This document shows, in pieces, positions 25,959-35,911 of a DNA stretch of 64,000 nt. Location: contig NZ_LJHY01000003.1 of NCBI RefSeq assembly GCF_001295795.1, positions 62,001 to 126,000 on the forward strand, read 5' to 3'. The DNA comes from Novosphingobium sp. AAP83. GTDB lineage: Bacteria; Pseudomonadota; Alphaproteobacteria; Sphingomonadales; Sphingomonadaceae. Every line of letters begins with the position of its first letter. The first letter of the stretch is position 1. The position numbers and the translations under genes were made by a program. The notes under the pieces were generated by a model. The model saw nothing but the letters and a program-made list of their open reading frames with translations. It was not told the DNA's origin and made no database searches.

Positions 25959-27566
25959 TCAGCCCGCCAGGGCCTCGGCGATCAATTTGCGTGTATTGCC
26001 AACACCATAGAGCGCGATGAAGCTGCCCATGCGCGGGCCTTGGGCCGATCCTAGCAGCGTTTCGTAAAGGCACTTGAACCAATCGCGCAAGGTTTCGAAC
26101 GCGAAGTCCGGGTTCTTGCCGATTTCGTAAACGATGTTTTGCAAATCTTCCGCCGTAGCATCGGCAGACATGACTGCCAGTGCAGTGTCGAGTGCCATCA
26201 AGGCCTGCGCCTCATTCGCTTCGGGCTTGCGGCGGACCAGTGTGGGCGCGATGAAATCGCGGTTGTAGGCCAGCGCGCGCGTGACCAGACCATCAAGCGC
26301 GGGGTGCGCGGCAGGGTCTGCGTTTTCGACGTAGTTGCCAAGATACGACCACACCTGATCGCGGCTAGCCCCGGCACCGAGCACGCCGACAAGGTTGAGC
26401 AGCAGGCCATACGTCACCGGCAGTTTGTCACCCTCGCCGCCGGCATAGCCGTTGGCGCGCAACAAATGCCACACAGGATTGCCGAGTTGCTGTTCGACCG
26501 GCTGTTCGGGCAGCTTTTCGCGGAACTGCCAGTATTCATCGACCGCGCGCGGAATGATACCAACGTGGAGCGACTTGGCGCTTTTGGGATCGCGGAACAG
26601 ATAGAAGCTGAGCGATTCATCGCTGCCATATTCCAGCCACTGTTCAATCGTCAGGCCATTGCCCTTGGACTTGGAGATCTTCTCGCCCTTTTCATCGAGG
26701 AAAAGTTCGTAGATCAATCCTTCGGGACGCCGCCCGCCGAGCACTTGCGCGATGCGGCCCGATTGGGTGACGCTGTCGGTCAAATCCTTGCCGCACATTT
26801 CATAGTCGACACCCAAGGCGACCCAACGCATCGCCCAATCGACTTTCCATTGCAGCTTGGACCAGCCGCCCAGCACGGTGTGTTCGATCACCTCGCCCGT
26901 AACGTCTTCGAACCGGACGATCCCGGCATCGGCATCGACCACTTCAACCGGCACTTGCAGCACCTGTCCGTTGGTGGGCGAGACCGGCAGGACGGGCGAA
27001 TAGGTCTTGCGGCGTTCTTCCCGCAAAGTGGGCAACATGATGTTCATGATCGCCTGCCAGTTGCGCAGGACATTGCGCAAGGCATCGTCAAACTCGCCTG
27101 CGTTGTAGCGGTCAGATGCCGAGACGAATTCGTAATCGAAGCCGAACTGGTCAAGGAACGCGCGCAGCATCGCGTTGTTATGGTGCGCAAAGCTTTCGTG
27201 CGTGCCGAACGGATCGGGAATGCGGCTGAGCGGGTGGCCGAGGTGCGCCTCGAGAACGGCCTTGTTCTCGATGTTGTCGGGCACTTTGCGAAGCCCGTCC
27301 ATATCATCGGAGAACGCCACCAGCCGCGTCGGATGGCCGCCGGTTAGCGTTTCGTAGGCGCGGCGGACCAACGTGGTGCGCAAAACCTCTTGAAAAGTGC
27401 CGATGTGCGGCAAGCCTGACGGGCCATATCCGGTTTCAAACAGCACTGGCACCAGATTGCCCGCGCCATCACGTTTGCCGCCCGGAAACCGCTTGGCGAT
27501 TTTGCGGGCTTCCTCGAATGGCCATGCTTTTGAGATTTGGGCGGCAGTGTGAAGGGCATCTGTCAT
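25959..27566 (-). CDS. lysK: Lysine-tRNA ligase, class I
   Basis: This is a 535-residue class I LysRS with a HIGH-type motif (GPSGLPHIG, HIG at 54-56) and a KMSKS-type motif KISKS (296-300). Both are absent from the class II enzyme. It charges tRNA-Lys; class I enzymes are common in alphaproteobacteria. The ATG at 27566 is preferred over one 42 bases upstream that adds a basic leader. The start is preceded by a hairpin that includes the purine-rich ribosome-binding region, so leader-based control is possible. Confidence 0.94.
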   Translation of the reverse strand: MTDALHTAAQISKAWPFEEARKIAKRFPGGKRDGAGNLVPVLFETGYGPSGLPHIGTFQEVLRTTLVRRAYETLTGGHPTRLVAFSDDMDGLRKVPDNIENKAVLEAHLGHPLSRIPDPFGTHESFAHHNNAMLRAFLDQFGFDYEFVSASDRYNAGEFDDALRNVLRNWQAIMNIMLPTLREERRKTYSPVLPVSPTNGQVLQVPVEVVDADAGIVRFEDVTGEVIEHTVLGGWSKLQWKVDWAMRWVALGVDYEMCGKDLTDSVTQSGRIAQVLGGRRPEGLIYELFLDEKGEKISKSKGNGLTIEQWLEYGSDESLSFYLFRDPKSAKSLHVGIIPRAVDEYWQFREKLPEQPVEQQLGNPVWHLLRANGYAGGEGDKLPVTYGLLLNLVGVLGAGASRDQVWSYLGNYVENADPAAHPALDGLVTRALAYNRDFIAPTLVRRKPEANEAQALMALDTALAVMSADATAEDLQNIVYEIGKNPDFAFETLRDWFKCLYETLLGSAQGPRMGSFIALYGVGNTRKLIAEALAG

Positions 27567-27569
27567 AAT

Positions 27570-27589
27570 GCCCGCCCTTTTGCGCGGGC
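27570..27589 (-). promoter_or_regulatory. Hairpin at the lysK ribosome-binding site
   Basis: GCCCGC and GCGGGC form a stem that ends three bases before the lysK ATG and encloses the AAAAGG part of the likely ribosome-binding site. It could modulate translation initiation; whether it responds to any ligand is unknown. Confidence 0.4.
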
Positions 27590-27620
27590 GTTCAGGTTTC
27601 GCAAGCAAAAGCTGAAGAGG

Positions 27621-27639
27621 TTTACACAGTTTACACTGT
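27621..27639. promoter_or_regulatory. TTTACAC direct repeat / ACAGT dyad upstream of lysK
   Basis: TTTACAC occurs twice, nine bases apart (27621, 27630), and the same bases form the dyad ACAGT-TTAC-ACTGT (27626-27639). This sits about 60 bases upstream of lysK and looks like a protein-binding site or promoter component; the binding factor is unknown. Confidence 0.4.
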
Positions 27640-27646
27640 CCAGAGG

Positions 27647-27678
27647 GGAAACAACGTGTCCCGGCAGGGACAGTTTCC
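27647..27678. promoter_or_regulatory. Nested dyad upstream of lysK
   Basis: TGTCCC-GGCA-GGGACA (27657-27672) is a perfect inverted repeat, nested in an outer GGAAAC/GTTTCC pair (27647-27652, 27673-27678) with a 4-base bulge on one side. It may be a leader hairpin or an operator for lysK. Confidence 0.45.
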
Positions 27679-27763
27679 GATGGCAGCCATGGAGCACAAA
27701 ATGGACGGCTTTGATGAACATTCCGCCCGTTTACACGAACGCCTTCCTGTAGGAAAACGCCGA

Positions 27764-27793
27764 AAGGGCAGAGCCGCGCGCGGCTCTGCCCTT
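27764..27793 (-). terminator. Terminator of the flagellin gene
   Basis: A perfect 30-base palindrome (arms AAGGGCAGAGCCGCG and its complement) lies 25 bases after the flagellin stop. On the minus strand it ends in CCCTTTC, consistent with a strong terminator for a highly expressed gene. Confidence 0.85.
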
Positions 27794-27818
27794 CCGTGGA
27801 GGTGCTCTTGAGGGAGGC

Positions 27819-28712
27819 TTACTTCAAGAGCGAGAGAACGTTTTGCTGTGCCTGGTTGGCCTGTGCAATCATCGCGGTTGATGCCTGCGAAAGGATCTGT
27901 GCCTTGGCCATCGCGGTCGTTTCTGCCGAGTAATCGGTATCGCTGATGCGCGAACGGGCATCCGACAGGTTAGTGACGTTGTCGTTGAGGTTGTTCACCA
28001 CCGATTCAAGGCGATTCTGCCCTGCACCCAATCCGGCGCGGGTGGCGCTGACTGCGGTGAGCGCGGCATCGATGTTATCAATGGTTGCACTGGCATTGGC
28101 CGTGCCGCTGCCATCGCCTGCCACTGTATCGTTGACCTTGAGCACTTGGGCGGCGGTCGCATCATAAGCGACTTCACCTGTGCCGAAAAGCACATCGCCA
28201 TCAAAAGCGATGCTGGTCAGCGTCACGGTATCATTCACTTCACTCCCCGTCTGGATGATGAAGTCCAGATCGTCGGCAGCAACCGGTGCAGTTGCAACCG
28301 CGAACAGGTTGTTGCCGTTGAAGGTGGTTTTGGTCAGGACTTCGCTGACCTGGCTGGTCAGGTTCTCGACTTCCGACTGCATCGCATTGCGATCGGATTC
28401 CTGATACGTGCCCGACTTGGCCTGAACCGCCAATTCACGGATGCGTTGGAGCATCGCGGTCACTTCGTTCAATGCACCATCGGCGGTCTGGGCAAGGCTG
28501 ATGCCATCGTTGGCATTGCGCACGCCCTGATTCATGCCCTTGATTTGCGAGGTCATGGTGGTGGTGATCGCAAGGCCCGCCGCATCGTCCTTGGCGCCGT
28601 TGATGCGCTTGCCGGTCGAAAGGCGCTCCATCGCCACACCAAGCATCTTGGCGGCAGAATTCGAAGCATTCGTAGCGCGGATAGCGCTGATATTGGTATT
28701 GATAACTGCCAT
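27819..28712 (-). CDS. fliC: Flagellin
   Basis: The 297-residue flagellin begins [15 protein letters not shown] and carries the conserved N-terminal ([20 protein letters not shown]) and C-terminal ([22 protein letters not shown]) helical domains around a short central region. The start is at 28712; the upstream in-frame 32 residues are not flagellin-like. It would be exported by the flagellar type III apparatus and polymerise into the filament. No other flagellar gene is in the window, so it is an isolated filament gene with a strong terminator. Confidence 0.95.
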   Translation of the reverse strand: MAVINTNISAIRATNASNSAAKMLGVAMERLSTGKRINGAKDDAAGLAITTTMTSQIKGMNQGVRNANDGISLAQTADGALNEVTAMLQRIRELAVQAKSGTYQESDRNAMQSEVENLTSQVSEVLTKTTFNGNNLFAVATAPVAADDLDFIIQTGSEVNDTVTLTSIAFDGDVLFGTGEVAYDATAAQVLKVNDTVAGDGSGTANASATIDNIDAALTAVSATRAGLGAGQNRLESVVNNLNDNVTNLSDARSRISDTDYSAETTAMAKAQILSQASTAMIAQANQAQQNVLSLLK

Positions 28713-28816
28713 GTCCCATTCTCCACTATGGGGCGAAGCCGGGGTGCGCTCCGCGATTGGTCCCGGTTTGAAGGACGGCAGTTGTTGATAGCTATTAAGG
28801 GCTTTCATGAATCACC

Positions 28817-28834
28817 CAGCAAGTTTTTGCCAAG
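28817..28834 (-). promoter_or_regulatory. Sigma-54-like promoter candidate for flagellin
   Basis: On the minus strand TTGGCA and TTGCT resemble the -24/-12 elements, but GG and GC are separated by nine bases instead of ten. It lies about 105 bases upstream of the flagellin start. The short spacer makes this tentative. Confidence 0.25.
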
Positions 28835-28882
28835 GCCGGTTCGCACTTGCCCCTTGTTCCATTCTTGTTCTATCGTTTCCAT

Positions 28883-31615
28883 GTGACGGATAAGCCCGCC
28901 CTTTCGCTTCCGGCGATTCATGCCAGCCATGGCGGGTGCTGGCTGCGCGATGGCGCTGACAGACCTTGGGCCACGCGCGGGGTCGGCAAAGGCGATGCCA
29001 TAGTCGCCGCTGCCGATACGCCGCTACTGATGCTCAATGCGCCGCTGGTGGCCAGCCGCCTTGGTTATCCCGATCTATCGGGCCTCGATTTGCTCGAGCT
29101 TTACGCTTTCATCCATCCCGCGCGCTTTGTCGTGCCAACGCCCAAGGGTCTGGCCCATGCGCTGGGGCTTGATGAACCGCGCGGTGATGACAGCGTGCCC
29201 CTGCTGTTGCAGCAAGCCGCCGAAGCCCTGCTGGCGGTGTGTGAGCGTGAAGACTGGGACGAGCGCGAAGGCGCATGGACCGGCCTGCAATCGCTGGTGA
29301 AGATGCGCTGGCCTTGGGCACCCTTGCTGACGCAACGCATCAAAAAGCCGCAAAAGGCCGAGCGCTGGCTGTTTGCAAAATTGCCGGAATGGGAAGAAGC
29401 GGCAGACCGTCCGCAGCCTGCGCAAGTGGCGCTCGGCGATGCGGCAATTGCGACGCGCTTGGCCGAACTGACTGGCCAAGGAGCCGAAACCCGCCCTGCC
29501 CAGCAGGAATTTGCGCGCGAGGCTGCCAAAGCCTTTGCCCCGCGCAGCACGCAGCGCCAGCCGCATATGGTGCTGGCGCAGGCAGGCACCGGCACGGGCA
29601 AGACCTTCGGCTACCTCGCGCCAGCATCGCTGTGGGCAGAGCAATCGGGCGGCACGGTGTGGGTCTCGACATATACCAAGGCCTTGCAGCGCCAGTTGCG
29701 GCGCGAAAGCCGCCGCGCCTTTCCGGCAGAGCGGAACGGCAAGCCGCCGGTGGTGGTGCGCAAAGGCCGCGAGAATTACTTGTGCCTGCTCAATCTGGAG
29801 GACGCGTTACAGGGCGGGTTCGGCGGGCGCGCAGCAATTCTGGCGCAACTGGTGGCGCGCTGGGCGGCCTATAGCCAGGATGGCGACATGATCGGCGGCG
29901 ATTTGCCGGGCTGGCTGGGCACGCTGTTCCGCAAGCGCGGCATCGCGGCACTAACCGACCAGCGCGGCGAATGCGTTTATGCAGGCTGCCCGCATTACCG
30001 CAAATGCTTCATCGAACGCTCCAGCCGCGCTTCGGCAGAGGCCGAACTGGTAATCGCCAATCACGCATTGGTCATGGTCAATGCCGCAAGGGGACGCGAT
30101 GCAGCGCAGCGCCCGACGCGGATCGTGTTTGACGAAGGCCACCATGTGTTTGAAGCGGCGGATTCAACATTCGCAGCAGCGCTGACCGGGGCCGAAACGA
30201 TTGAACTGCGCCGCTGGGTGATCGGCCCGGAAGGCAAATCACGCGGGCGCAGGCGCGGGCTTTCGGCGCGGCTGGCTGATGTAGCCAGCTATGACGAAGA
30301 GGGCGCGCGCGCGATCACGCAGGCGCGTGAGGCGGCAGAGGCCTTGCCCGGTGACGGCTGGCTGGCGCGGATCGTGGAAAGCACGCCTTCGGGGCCGCTG
30401 GAAGAACTGCTGTCTGCCGCACGCGCGCTGACATATGCGCGCGATGAAAGCGGCGGGCAGGATGCGGGCTATGGTCTTGAAACCGAAGTGGCGCAATTGG
30501 ACGGGCCGTTCATCGAAGTGGCGGGCCGTGCGCAGGAAGCGCTGGAGGCCTTGCGCAAACCGCTGGTCCGGCTGGGGCTGCGGCTCGAAGCGCTGATCGA
30601 GGATGGGCCGGATTGGCTGGACGGCCCTGCCCGCGCCCGCATCGAAGGCGCACGCGGTGCAATTGGCTGGCGCACGGACCTGCTGGCGGGATGGATCGCG
30701 CTGCTCGCAAGGCTGGGCGGCCCGGGTGATCCCGATTTTGTCGATTGGGTGGCGGTGGAGCGATCCGACGGGCGCGAATGGGATGTGGGGCTGCACCGCC
30801 ATTACCTTGATCCGATGAAGCCCTTTGCCAATACGGTACTGGCCCCGGCGCACGGCGTGATGATGACATCGGCCACCTTGCGCGATGGCGAGGATTGGGA
30901 CAGCGCGATCACGCGCAGCGGCGCTCCGCACATCGAAGTGGCGCCGCGCCTGTTTGCTGCGGAAAGCCCGTTCAACTATGCCTCGCAAGCCGAAGTGCTG
31001 ATTGTGACCGATGTGGCCAAGGGCGATATTCCGGCGCTGGCAGCAGCCTATGGGCGCTTGATCGAGGCATCGGGCGGCGGGGCGCTGGGGCTGTTTACCG
31101 CGATCCGGCGCTTGCGCGCGGTCTATGGCCGCATTGCAGACCGGTTGGCGCGCGGTGGCCTGCCGCTGTTTGCGCAGCACGTTGACCCGATTGATACCGG
31201 AACGCTGGTCGATATCTTCCGCGATGATCCGCGCGCTTCGCTGCTAGGCACCGATGCCCTGCGTGACGGGGTGGATGTGCCGGGCGATTCGCTGCGGTTG
31301 GTGATCATGGAGCAAGTGCCATGGCCCAAACCATCGATCCTGCACCGCGCACGGCGGTTGGCAGGTGGCGGGCAGGCTTATGATGACCGCATTATCCGCG
31401 CGCGGCTGGCGCAGGCATTTGGCCGGTTGATCCGCTCGATTGGCGATAAGGGCCATTTCGTGGTGCTGTCATCGGCGTTTCCTTCGCGATTGCTGAGCGC
31501 CTTTCCACCGGGCACCCCGATCCGCCGGGTAACACTTGATGTGGCTTTACAAAGCGTGGCGGGCAGTGTTTCTGCGGCGGAGGTTTTGGATCACAGACCC
31601 GAGGGAATTTCGTGA
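28883..31615 (+). CDS. DinG/Rad3-family ATP-dependent DNA helicase
   Basis: From the GTG at 28883 the protein is about 910 residues. Walker A AGTGTGKT lies near residue 240, and the DEAH-type box is DEGH near 417. Four cysteines suited to a 4Fe-4S cluster (YLCL, CVYAGCPHYRKC) lie between them, as in the XPD/DinG group. An N-terminal region of about 230 residues precedes the helicase core. It probably unwinds DNA 5'-3' during repair. A TTG at 28847 is a possible earlier start. The stop overlaps the next gene (GTGA). Confidence 0.88.
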   Translation: MTDKPALSLPAIHASHGGCWLRDGADRPWATRGVGKGDAIVAAADTPLLMLNAPLVASRLGYPDLSGLDLLELYAFIHPARFVVPTPKGLAHALGLDEPRGDDSVPLLLQQAAEALLAVCEREDWDEREGAWTGLQSLVKMRWPWAPLLTQRIKKPQKAERWLFAKLPEWEEAADRPQPAQVALGDAAIATRLAELTGQGAETRPAQQEFAREAAKAFAPRSTQRQPHMVLAQAGTGTGKTFGYLAPASLWAEQSGGTVWVSTYTKALQRQLRRESRRAFPAERNGKPPVVVRKGRENYLCLLNLEDALQGGFGGRAAILAQLVARWAAYSQDGDMIGGDLPGWLGTLFRKRGIAALTDQRGECVYAGCPHYRKCFIERSSRASAEAELVIANHALVMVNAARGRDAAQRPTRIVFDEGHHVFEAADSTFAAALTGAETIELRRWVIGPEGKSRGRRRGLSARLADVASYDEEGARAITQAREAAEALPGDGWLARIVESTPSGPLEELLSAARALTYARDESGGQDAGYGLETEVAQLDGPFIEVAGRAQEALEALRKPLVRLGLRLEALIEDGPDWLDGPARARIEGARGAIGWRTDLLAGWIALLARLGGPGDPDFVDWVAVERSDGREWDVGLHRHYLDPMKPFANTVLAPAHGVMMTSATLRDGEDWDSAITRSGAPHIEVAPRLFAAESPFNYASQAEVLIVTDVAKGDIPALAAAYGRLIEASGGGALGLFTAIRRLRAVYGRIADRLARGGLPLFAQHVDPIDTGTLVDIFRDDPRASLLGTDALRDGVDVPGDSLRLVIMEQVPWPKPSILHRARRLAGGGQAYDDRIIRARLAQAFGRLIRSIGDKGHFVVLSSAFPSRLLSAFPPGTPIRRVTLDVALQSVAGSVSAAEVLDHRPEGIS

Positions 31616-32157
31616 AAACACTCGCTCTTTTCCGCCATGCCAAGTCGGACTGGAGCGATGCGCGCGCGCGCGATTTTGACCGCCCGCTCAATGCACGCGG
31701 CCAACGCGGGGCGCGGGCAATGGGCGAATATATCAAATCGACCAACCGCAAGTTTGACCGGATGATCGCCTCGCCCGCCGTGCGCGCGGCGGAAACGGTT
31801 GAAGAAGCCAGCAAAGCGTGGGGCTGCACCTTCAAGGTAGAGTGGGACCGGCGGATTTATCTAGCAAGCTCTGCCACGCTGATCGATTTGCTGAAAGAGC
31901 TGGAGGGCGATCCTGCCAGCGTGCTGATGATGGGCCACAATCCCAGCCTTGAAGACCTGATTTTCGATCTTGTGCCCGATGATGGCGCATCGCCGCTGCG
32001 CGATGTGGTGGAACAAAAGTTCCCGACGGCGACGTTTGCCGTGCTGGAACTCGATGTGGATCGCTGGTGCGACATGGCCGAAGGTTGCGGCCGGCTGGTC
32101 GAGCTTAAACGGCCGCGCGATCTTGATCCGTCGCTTGGCCCATCGCTGATAGACTAA
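31612..32157 (+). CDS. sixA: SixA-like histidine phosphatase
   Basis: The 181-residue protein starts at GTG within a four-base overlap with the helicase gene. It has the RHG-type signature LFRHAKSDW (Arg8, His9) and later SPAVRAAETVE and MMGHNPSLE, as in SixA, which removes phosphate from histidine-phosphotransfer proteins. The actual substrate here is unknown. Tight coupling to the helicase gene is probably only organisational. Confidence 0.88.
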   Translation: MKTLALFRHAKSDWSDARARDFDRPLNARGQRGARAMGEYIKSTNRKFDRMIASPAVRAAETVEEASKAWGCTFKVEWDRRIYLASSATLIDLLKELEGDPASVLMMGHNPSLEDLIFDLVPDDGASPLRDVVEQKFPTATFAVLELDVDRWCDMAEGCGRLVELKRPRDLDPSLGPSLID

Positions 32158-32169
32158 GGCGCTAATCGA

Positions 32170-32550
32170 TTAATCGTCTAACGCGGCTGCCAACCGGTTG
32201 CGCAGCGCGAGCAGCGCCGGGGCAAGTGCGGTATCGGTGAGGAAAGCGGGTGGTATGGGTGCGGGCGTTAATGCTGCATTCTTGACCGCGCGCAAAGCCT
32301 GCTTGGCCCCTTTGATCGTATAGCCTTCGCGGTGCAGCAGCCGGTCAATCTCTATGATCAGCGCGATGTCTTCGGGTCGGTAATAACGGCGGCCGCCTGC
32401 GCGGACGAGCGGACTCAAGGTTGGAAAATGCTCTTCCCAATAGCGCAGGACGTGCTGGCGAATGCCCAAGGCATTCGCCACCTCGCCAATTGTCCGGAGG
32501 GCAGCGGGATCTTTGCCGTCAACCGGACCGGGAATTTTCGCTGCATTCAT
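32170..32550 (-). CDS. MerR-family transcriptional regulator
   Basis: The 126-residue protein has a MerR-type winged helix (TIGEVANALGIRQHVLRYWEE, then GGRRYYRPEDI) without an obvious metal- or ligand-binding C-terminal domain. It follows ihfA by seven bases, the conserved plsX-fabH-ihfA-merR order of alphaproteobacteria. The role of this short MerR protein is not known to me; it may act on the fatty-acid block. Confidence 0.88.
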   Translation of the reverse strand: MNAAKIPGPVDGKDPAALRTIGEVANALGIRQHVLRYWEEHFPTLSPLVRAGGRRYYRPEDIALIIEIDRLLHREGYTIKGAKQALRAVKNAALTPAPIPPAFLTDTALAPALLALRNRLAAALDD

Positions 32551-32557
32551 GCCGGTG

Positions 32558-32854
32558 TCAGGCTTCTCCGATACGATCCTTCAGCATCTGACTGGCGCGG
32601 AAGCTCAACACACGGCGCGGGGTGATGGGCACCTCGATACCGGTCTTGGGATTGCGCCCCACCCGTTCCGCCTTGTCGCGCAACAGGAAAGTGCCGAAGC
32701 CCGAAATCTTGACGTTCTGGCCATCTGCCAAAGCGCCGCACATGTGCGTGAGAATAGATTCCACCATCTCAAGCGAATCCGCCCGTGAGAGCCCCACGCG
32801 TCGGTTGATACTTTCGGCGAGATCAGCCCGCGTCAGAGTGCCAATGGAACGCAT
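32558..32854 (-). CDS. ihfA: Integration host factor subunit alpha
   Basis: The 98-residue HU/IHF-fold protein has the DNA-intercalating beta-arm region ([23 protein letters not shown]) with Pro at the tip, and an alpha-subunit-like N-terminus ([19 protein letters not shown]). It bends DNA as a heterodimer with IhfB. The ATG at 32854 is used; a slightly longer reading adds a basic tail. It lies between fabH and merR, as is usual in this class. Confidence 0.93.
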   Translation of the reverse strand: MRSIGTLTRADLAESINRRVGLSRADSLEMVESILTHMCGALADGQNVKISGFGTFLLRDKAERVGRNPKTGIEVPITPRRVLSFRASQMLKDRIGEA

Positions 32855-32976
32855 CCCCCTCGTCCTCCTAATCATGTATACTAGACAAGTTCTCAGAATA
32901 ACGCGGTTTGCGAAGAACGCAATGCAATGGCTTGGAGTTAGACGAAAACCGATCTTTATGGGGATTCAACCAGCGA

Positions 32977-33954
32977 TTACACCCGCGCCAGACACGCGCC
33001 CCATGTAAATCCGCCGCCCATGGCTTCGAACATCACAAGATTACCGGGCCTGATACGACCATCGCGGACAGCACTATCATAAGCCAACGGCACCGATGCG
33101 GCGCTGGTGTTGGCGTGGTGATCCACCGTGACGATCACTTTTTCGGACGGCAGGCCCAGCTTGCGTGCGGTGGCATCAAGGATGCGCAAGTTCGCCTGAT
33201 GCGGTACGACCCAGTCGATATCGCCAGATTCATGCCCCGACGCTTCGAGCACTTCCTTGAGAACATTGGAAAGATTGGTGACGGCGTGGCGGAACACTTC
33301 GCGTCCGCGCATCCGCAACTTGCCAACAGTGCCCGTGGTGGATGGCCCGCCATCGACATAAAGCAGTTCATTATGCGCACCATCGGCATGAAGCCGCATG
33401 GCGATAACGCCAGGAGCCGCCGGATCTGCTTCGTCGACATCTTGTGCCTCAAGCACGATCGCGCCCGCACCATCGCCGAACAGGACGCAAGTTGTGCGGT
33501 CTTCCCAATCGAGAATGCGGCTGAAGGTTTCAGCGCCAATCACCAGCGCGCATTTGGCCATGCCGGTACGCAACATCGAATCGGCGGTGCCCATTGCGTA
33601 AAGGAAGCCCGAGCAAACCGCGGCAACATCAAACGCGATCCCGCCATTGCAGCCAAGGTTGTGCTGCACGATTGTGGCTGTGGCAGGAAAGGTCTGATCA
33701 GGCGTGGCTGTTGCCAGTATGATCAAATCAATCCGCGATGCATCGATTCCGGCAGAGGCCAGCGCCTTGCGCGCAGCCTCTGTGGCAAGGCTCGACGTCG
33801 TCTCACCCTCGCCAGCGATATAGCGGTTACGGATGCCGGTGCGTTCGACGATCCATTCATCGGTCGTATCGACCATGGTCGCCATTTCCGCGTTCGATAC
33901 TGCGCGCTTTGGCAACGCGGAACCGCACCCCTTGATAACAGCGCGCAAGCTCAT
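32977..33954 (-). CDS. fabH: Beta-ketoacyl-ACP synthase III
   Basis: The 325-residue condensing enzyme has the catalytic triad Cys114 (AAVCSGF), His252 (PHQANLRI) and Asn282 (HHANTSA) in the FabH order. It condenses acetyl-CoA with malonyl-ACP to start fatty-acid synthesis. Its start overlaps the plsX stop by four bases, so the two are translationally coupled. Normal length, no anomalies. Confidence 0.96.
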   Translation of the reverse strand: MSLRAVIKGCGSALPKRAVSNAEMATMVDTTDEWIVERTGIRNRYIAGEGETTSSLATEAARKALASAGIDASRIDLIILATATPDQTFPATATIVQHNLGCNGGIAFDVAAVCSGFLYAMGTADSMLRTGMAKCALVIGAETFSRILDWEDRTTCVLFGDGAGAIVLEAQDVDEADPAAPGVIAMRLHADGAHNELLYVDGGPSTTGTVGKLRMRGREVFRHAVTNLSNVLKEVLEASGHESGDIDWVVPHQANLRILDATARKLGLPSEKVIVTVDHHANTSAASVPLAYDSAVRDGRIRPGNLVMFEAMGGGFTWGACLARV

Positions 33955-35033
33955 GCTGCATTCTCACCATTAATCGTCGCAGCGCGGGCACGGCCCGTGG
34001 TCCGGATAGCCTCGGTACCCATACGAGCAAGGTCAGCCTGAATCCGCTCCGTCAGATTTTCTTCCAGCAGCCGCGCTGTGACTGCCACGGCATTGGCAAC
34101 ACCAACTGCCGACGCGCTACCGTGGCTTTTCACAACAATACCGTTAAGCCCGAGGAACACTGCCCCGTTGTGATTGTTGGGATCGAGGTGGTGCTTGAGC
34201 AGTTCGGTGGCAGGGCGCGAAATCAGGAAGCCGACCTTCGAGCGCAAGGACGACGAGAAACTGCGGCGCAGCAAATCGGCCACAAATCGCGCGGCCCCCT
34301 CCATCGATTTCAACGCGATATTGCCGGAAAAACCATCTGTTACAACGACATCAACGTCACCGCGCGAGAGTTTGTCAGCCTCGGTGAAACCGTCAAACGA
34401 CATTGCCAGATCATCGGCCAAAGCCTTGAGCTGGGTTGCCGCATCGCGCAGCGTATCTGTGCCTTTCGATTCTTCCGAACCGATGTTCAACAGGCGCACG
34501 CGCGGTGATGGCAGGTTGTTGACGATCCGCGCGTAAGCGGCACCCATGATTGCGAACTGCACCAGATTACGGGCATCGCAATCAGTATTCGCGCCCAGAT
34601 CAAGCATAACCAGATCGGTATCGCCAAGCGTGGGGAGCAGGCCAGACAGCGCAGGCCGATCAATCCCCGGCATAGTGCGCAGGGCAAGCTTGGCCATCGC
34701 CATAAGTGCGCCGGTATTGCCCGCGCTGACTGCGGCACCTGCATCACCTTGCTTCACCGCATTAATGGTCAAGCCCATCGACGTGGTCTTGGCGCGGCGC
34801 AGCGCCTGTGTCGGTTTGTCGTCACCGCTCACGGTGTCGGGGGCGTGGAGAATCTCCGACGCCCCGCGCAAGTTGGGATGGTGTTCGAGCGCTTGTTTGA
34901 TGCGCTCTTCATCTCCGACGAGGAGGAACTTGAAGCGTTCGTGTTGGCGGCGGGCAATTGCCGCACCCTCAATCATAACGCGCACGCCTTCATCCCCGCC
35001 CATCGCATCGACGGCGATACGCGGCAGGCTCAT
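33951..35033 (-). CDS. plsX: Phosphate acyltransferase PlsX
   Basis: The 360-residue protein begins [12 protein letters not shown] and has [19 protein letters not shown] and [13 protein letters not shown], the PlsX signatures. It converts acyl-ACP to acyl phosphate for phospholipid synthesis. It is the first enzyme gene after rpmF in the block rpmF-plsX-fabH-ihfA-merR on the minus strand and overlaps fabH by four bases. Confidence 0.96.
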   Translation of the reverse strand: MSLPRIAVDAMGGDEGVRVMIEGAAIARRQHERFKFLLVGDEERIKQALEHHPNLRGASEILHAPDTVSGDDKPTQALRRAKTTSMGLTINAVKQGDAGAAVSAGNTGALMAMAKLALRTMPGIDRPALSGLLPTLGDTDLVMLDLGANTDCDARNLVQFAIMGAAYARIVNNLPSPRVRLLNIGSEESKGTDTLRDAATQLKALADDLAMSFDGFTEADKLSRGDVDVVVTDGFSGNIALKSMEGAARFVADLLRRSFSSSLRSKVGFLISRPATELLKHHLDPNNHNGAVFLGLNGIVVKSHGSASAVGVANAVAVTARLLEENLTERIQADLARMGTEAIRTTGRARAATINGENAA

Positions 35034-35060
35034 GTTCCCGAATCCCCCCCGTTGATGGGC

Positions 35061-35240
35061 TTAGAGCCCGACGGCGATGACTTCGCGACCGTTGTAGTGA
35101 CCGCAAGCATTGCACAGGTTGTGCGGACGCTTGAGTTCACCGCAGTTCGAGCATTCATGGAATGCATCGACGCTGAGCGCATCATGGCTGCGGCGCATGC
35201 CCCGGCGTGAAGGTGAAGTTTTTCTTTTGGGGACGGCCAT
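35061..35240 (-). CDS. rpmF: 50S ribosomal protein L32
   Basis: The 59-residue protein starts [20 protein letters not shown] and carries the zinc-binding pair of Cys motifs (CSNC and CNAC) of the zinc form of L32. It lies 27 bases before plsX, the standard rpmF-plsX arrangement. The ATG at 35240 is fixed by the MAVPK N-terminus; a longer open frame upstream is not ribosomal-protein-like. Confidence 0.97.
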   Translation of the reverse strand: MAVPKRKTSPSRRGMRRSHDALSVDAFHECSNCGELKRPHNLCNACGHYNGREVIAVGL

Positions 35241-35500
35241 CGCGGCACCTATTCCTGAAATTGTGTACGTTTGTTGCGGGCGCGATAGGGAATACCGGAC
35301 CATCGCACAAGCCCAATCCCAACAGCAAAAGTTGGAAGATGGACCCGCACGCAGCGCCAAGCGCAGCAGGAACGGGATTCGCCAAACACGGGCGAAGGCG
35401 GGCCTATACGGAATTTTTGATGCTTTGCAAGCTTGCGCACGCTAGGGCAGCGTAACAACCAAAGCAGATAATGGCTTAAACCGGGGGAGTTTCCACAATA

Positions 35501-35893
35501 ATGACGATTTTGCCCATTACATTGTGTGCGGCCGCAGCAGCAGCGGCCATCAACACTTGGCTTTCCATCCGCATCGGGATGCTCCGTGGCGCCAAAAAGA
35601 TCAGTATTGGCGATGGTGACGACATGGACCTGATTGCACGCATGCGCGCGCAGGCCAACTTCATTGAAAATACGCCGATTGTTCTGGTGCTGATCGCCGC
35701 AATCGAACTGGCCCGCACCGGCAATCCGTTCCTGATGGGCGTGACGGCGGTCTATATGCTGGGACGCGTTGCGCACGGCATTGGCATGGACGGCGGCCCC
35801 TTGGGCTTCCTGCGCGGCCCCGGCACGCTGATCACCATGCTGACACAGCTTGGCCTTGGCATCTGGGCCGTATCCATCGCGCTTGATATGTAA
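35501..35893 (+). CDS. MAPEG-family membrane protein
   Basis: The 130-residue integral membrane protein has four hydrophobic helices and the MAPEG motif RMRAQANFIENTPIVLV, close to the glutathione-binding ERxxxAxxNxxE region of microsomal glutathione transferases. It probably binds glutathione or a related thiol at the inner membrane; no substrate can be given. It is followed 18 bases later by the XRE regulator on the same strand. Confidence 0.87.
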   Translation: MTILPITLCAAAAAAAINTWLSIRIGMLRGAKKISIGDGDDMDLIARMRAQANFIENTPIVLVLIAAIELARTGNPFLMGVTAVYMLGRVAHGIGMDGGPLGFLRGPGTLITMLTQLGLGIWAVSIALDM

Positions 35894-35911
35894 TGGTTCC
35901 GGCGAGGCTCC

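Noticed and set aside
32158..32172. TAATCGATTA palindrome between sixA and merR
   Set aside because: It spans the stop region of two convergent genes and has no promoter context; probably chance.
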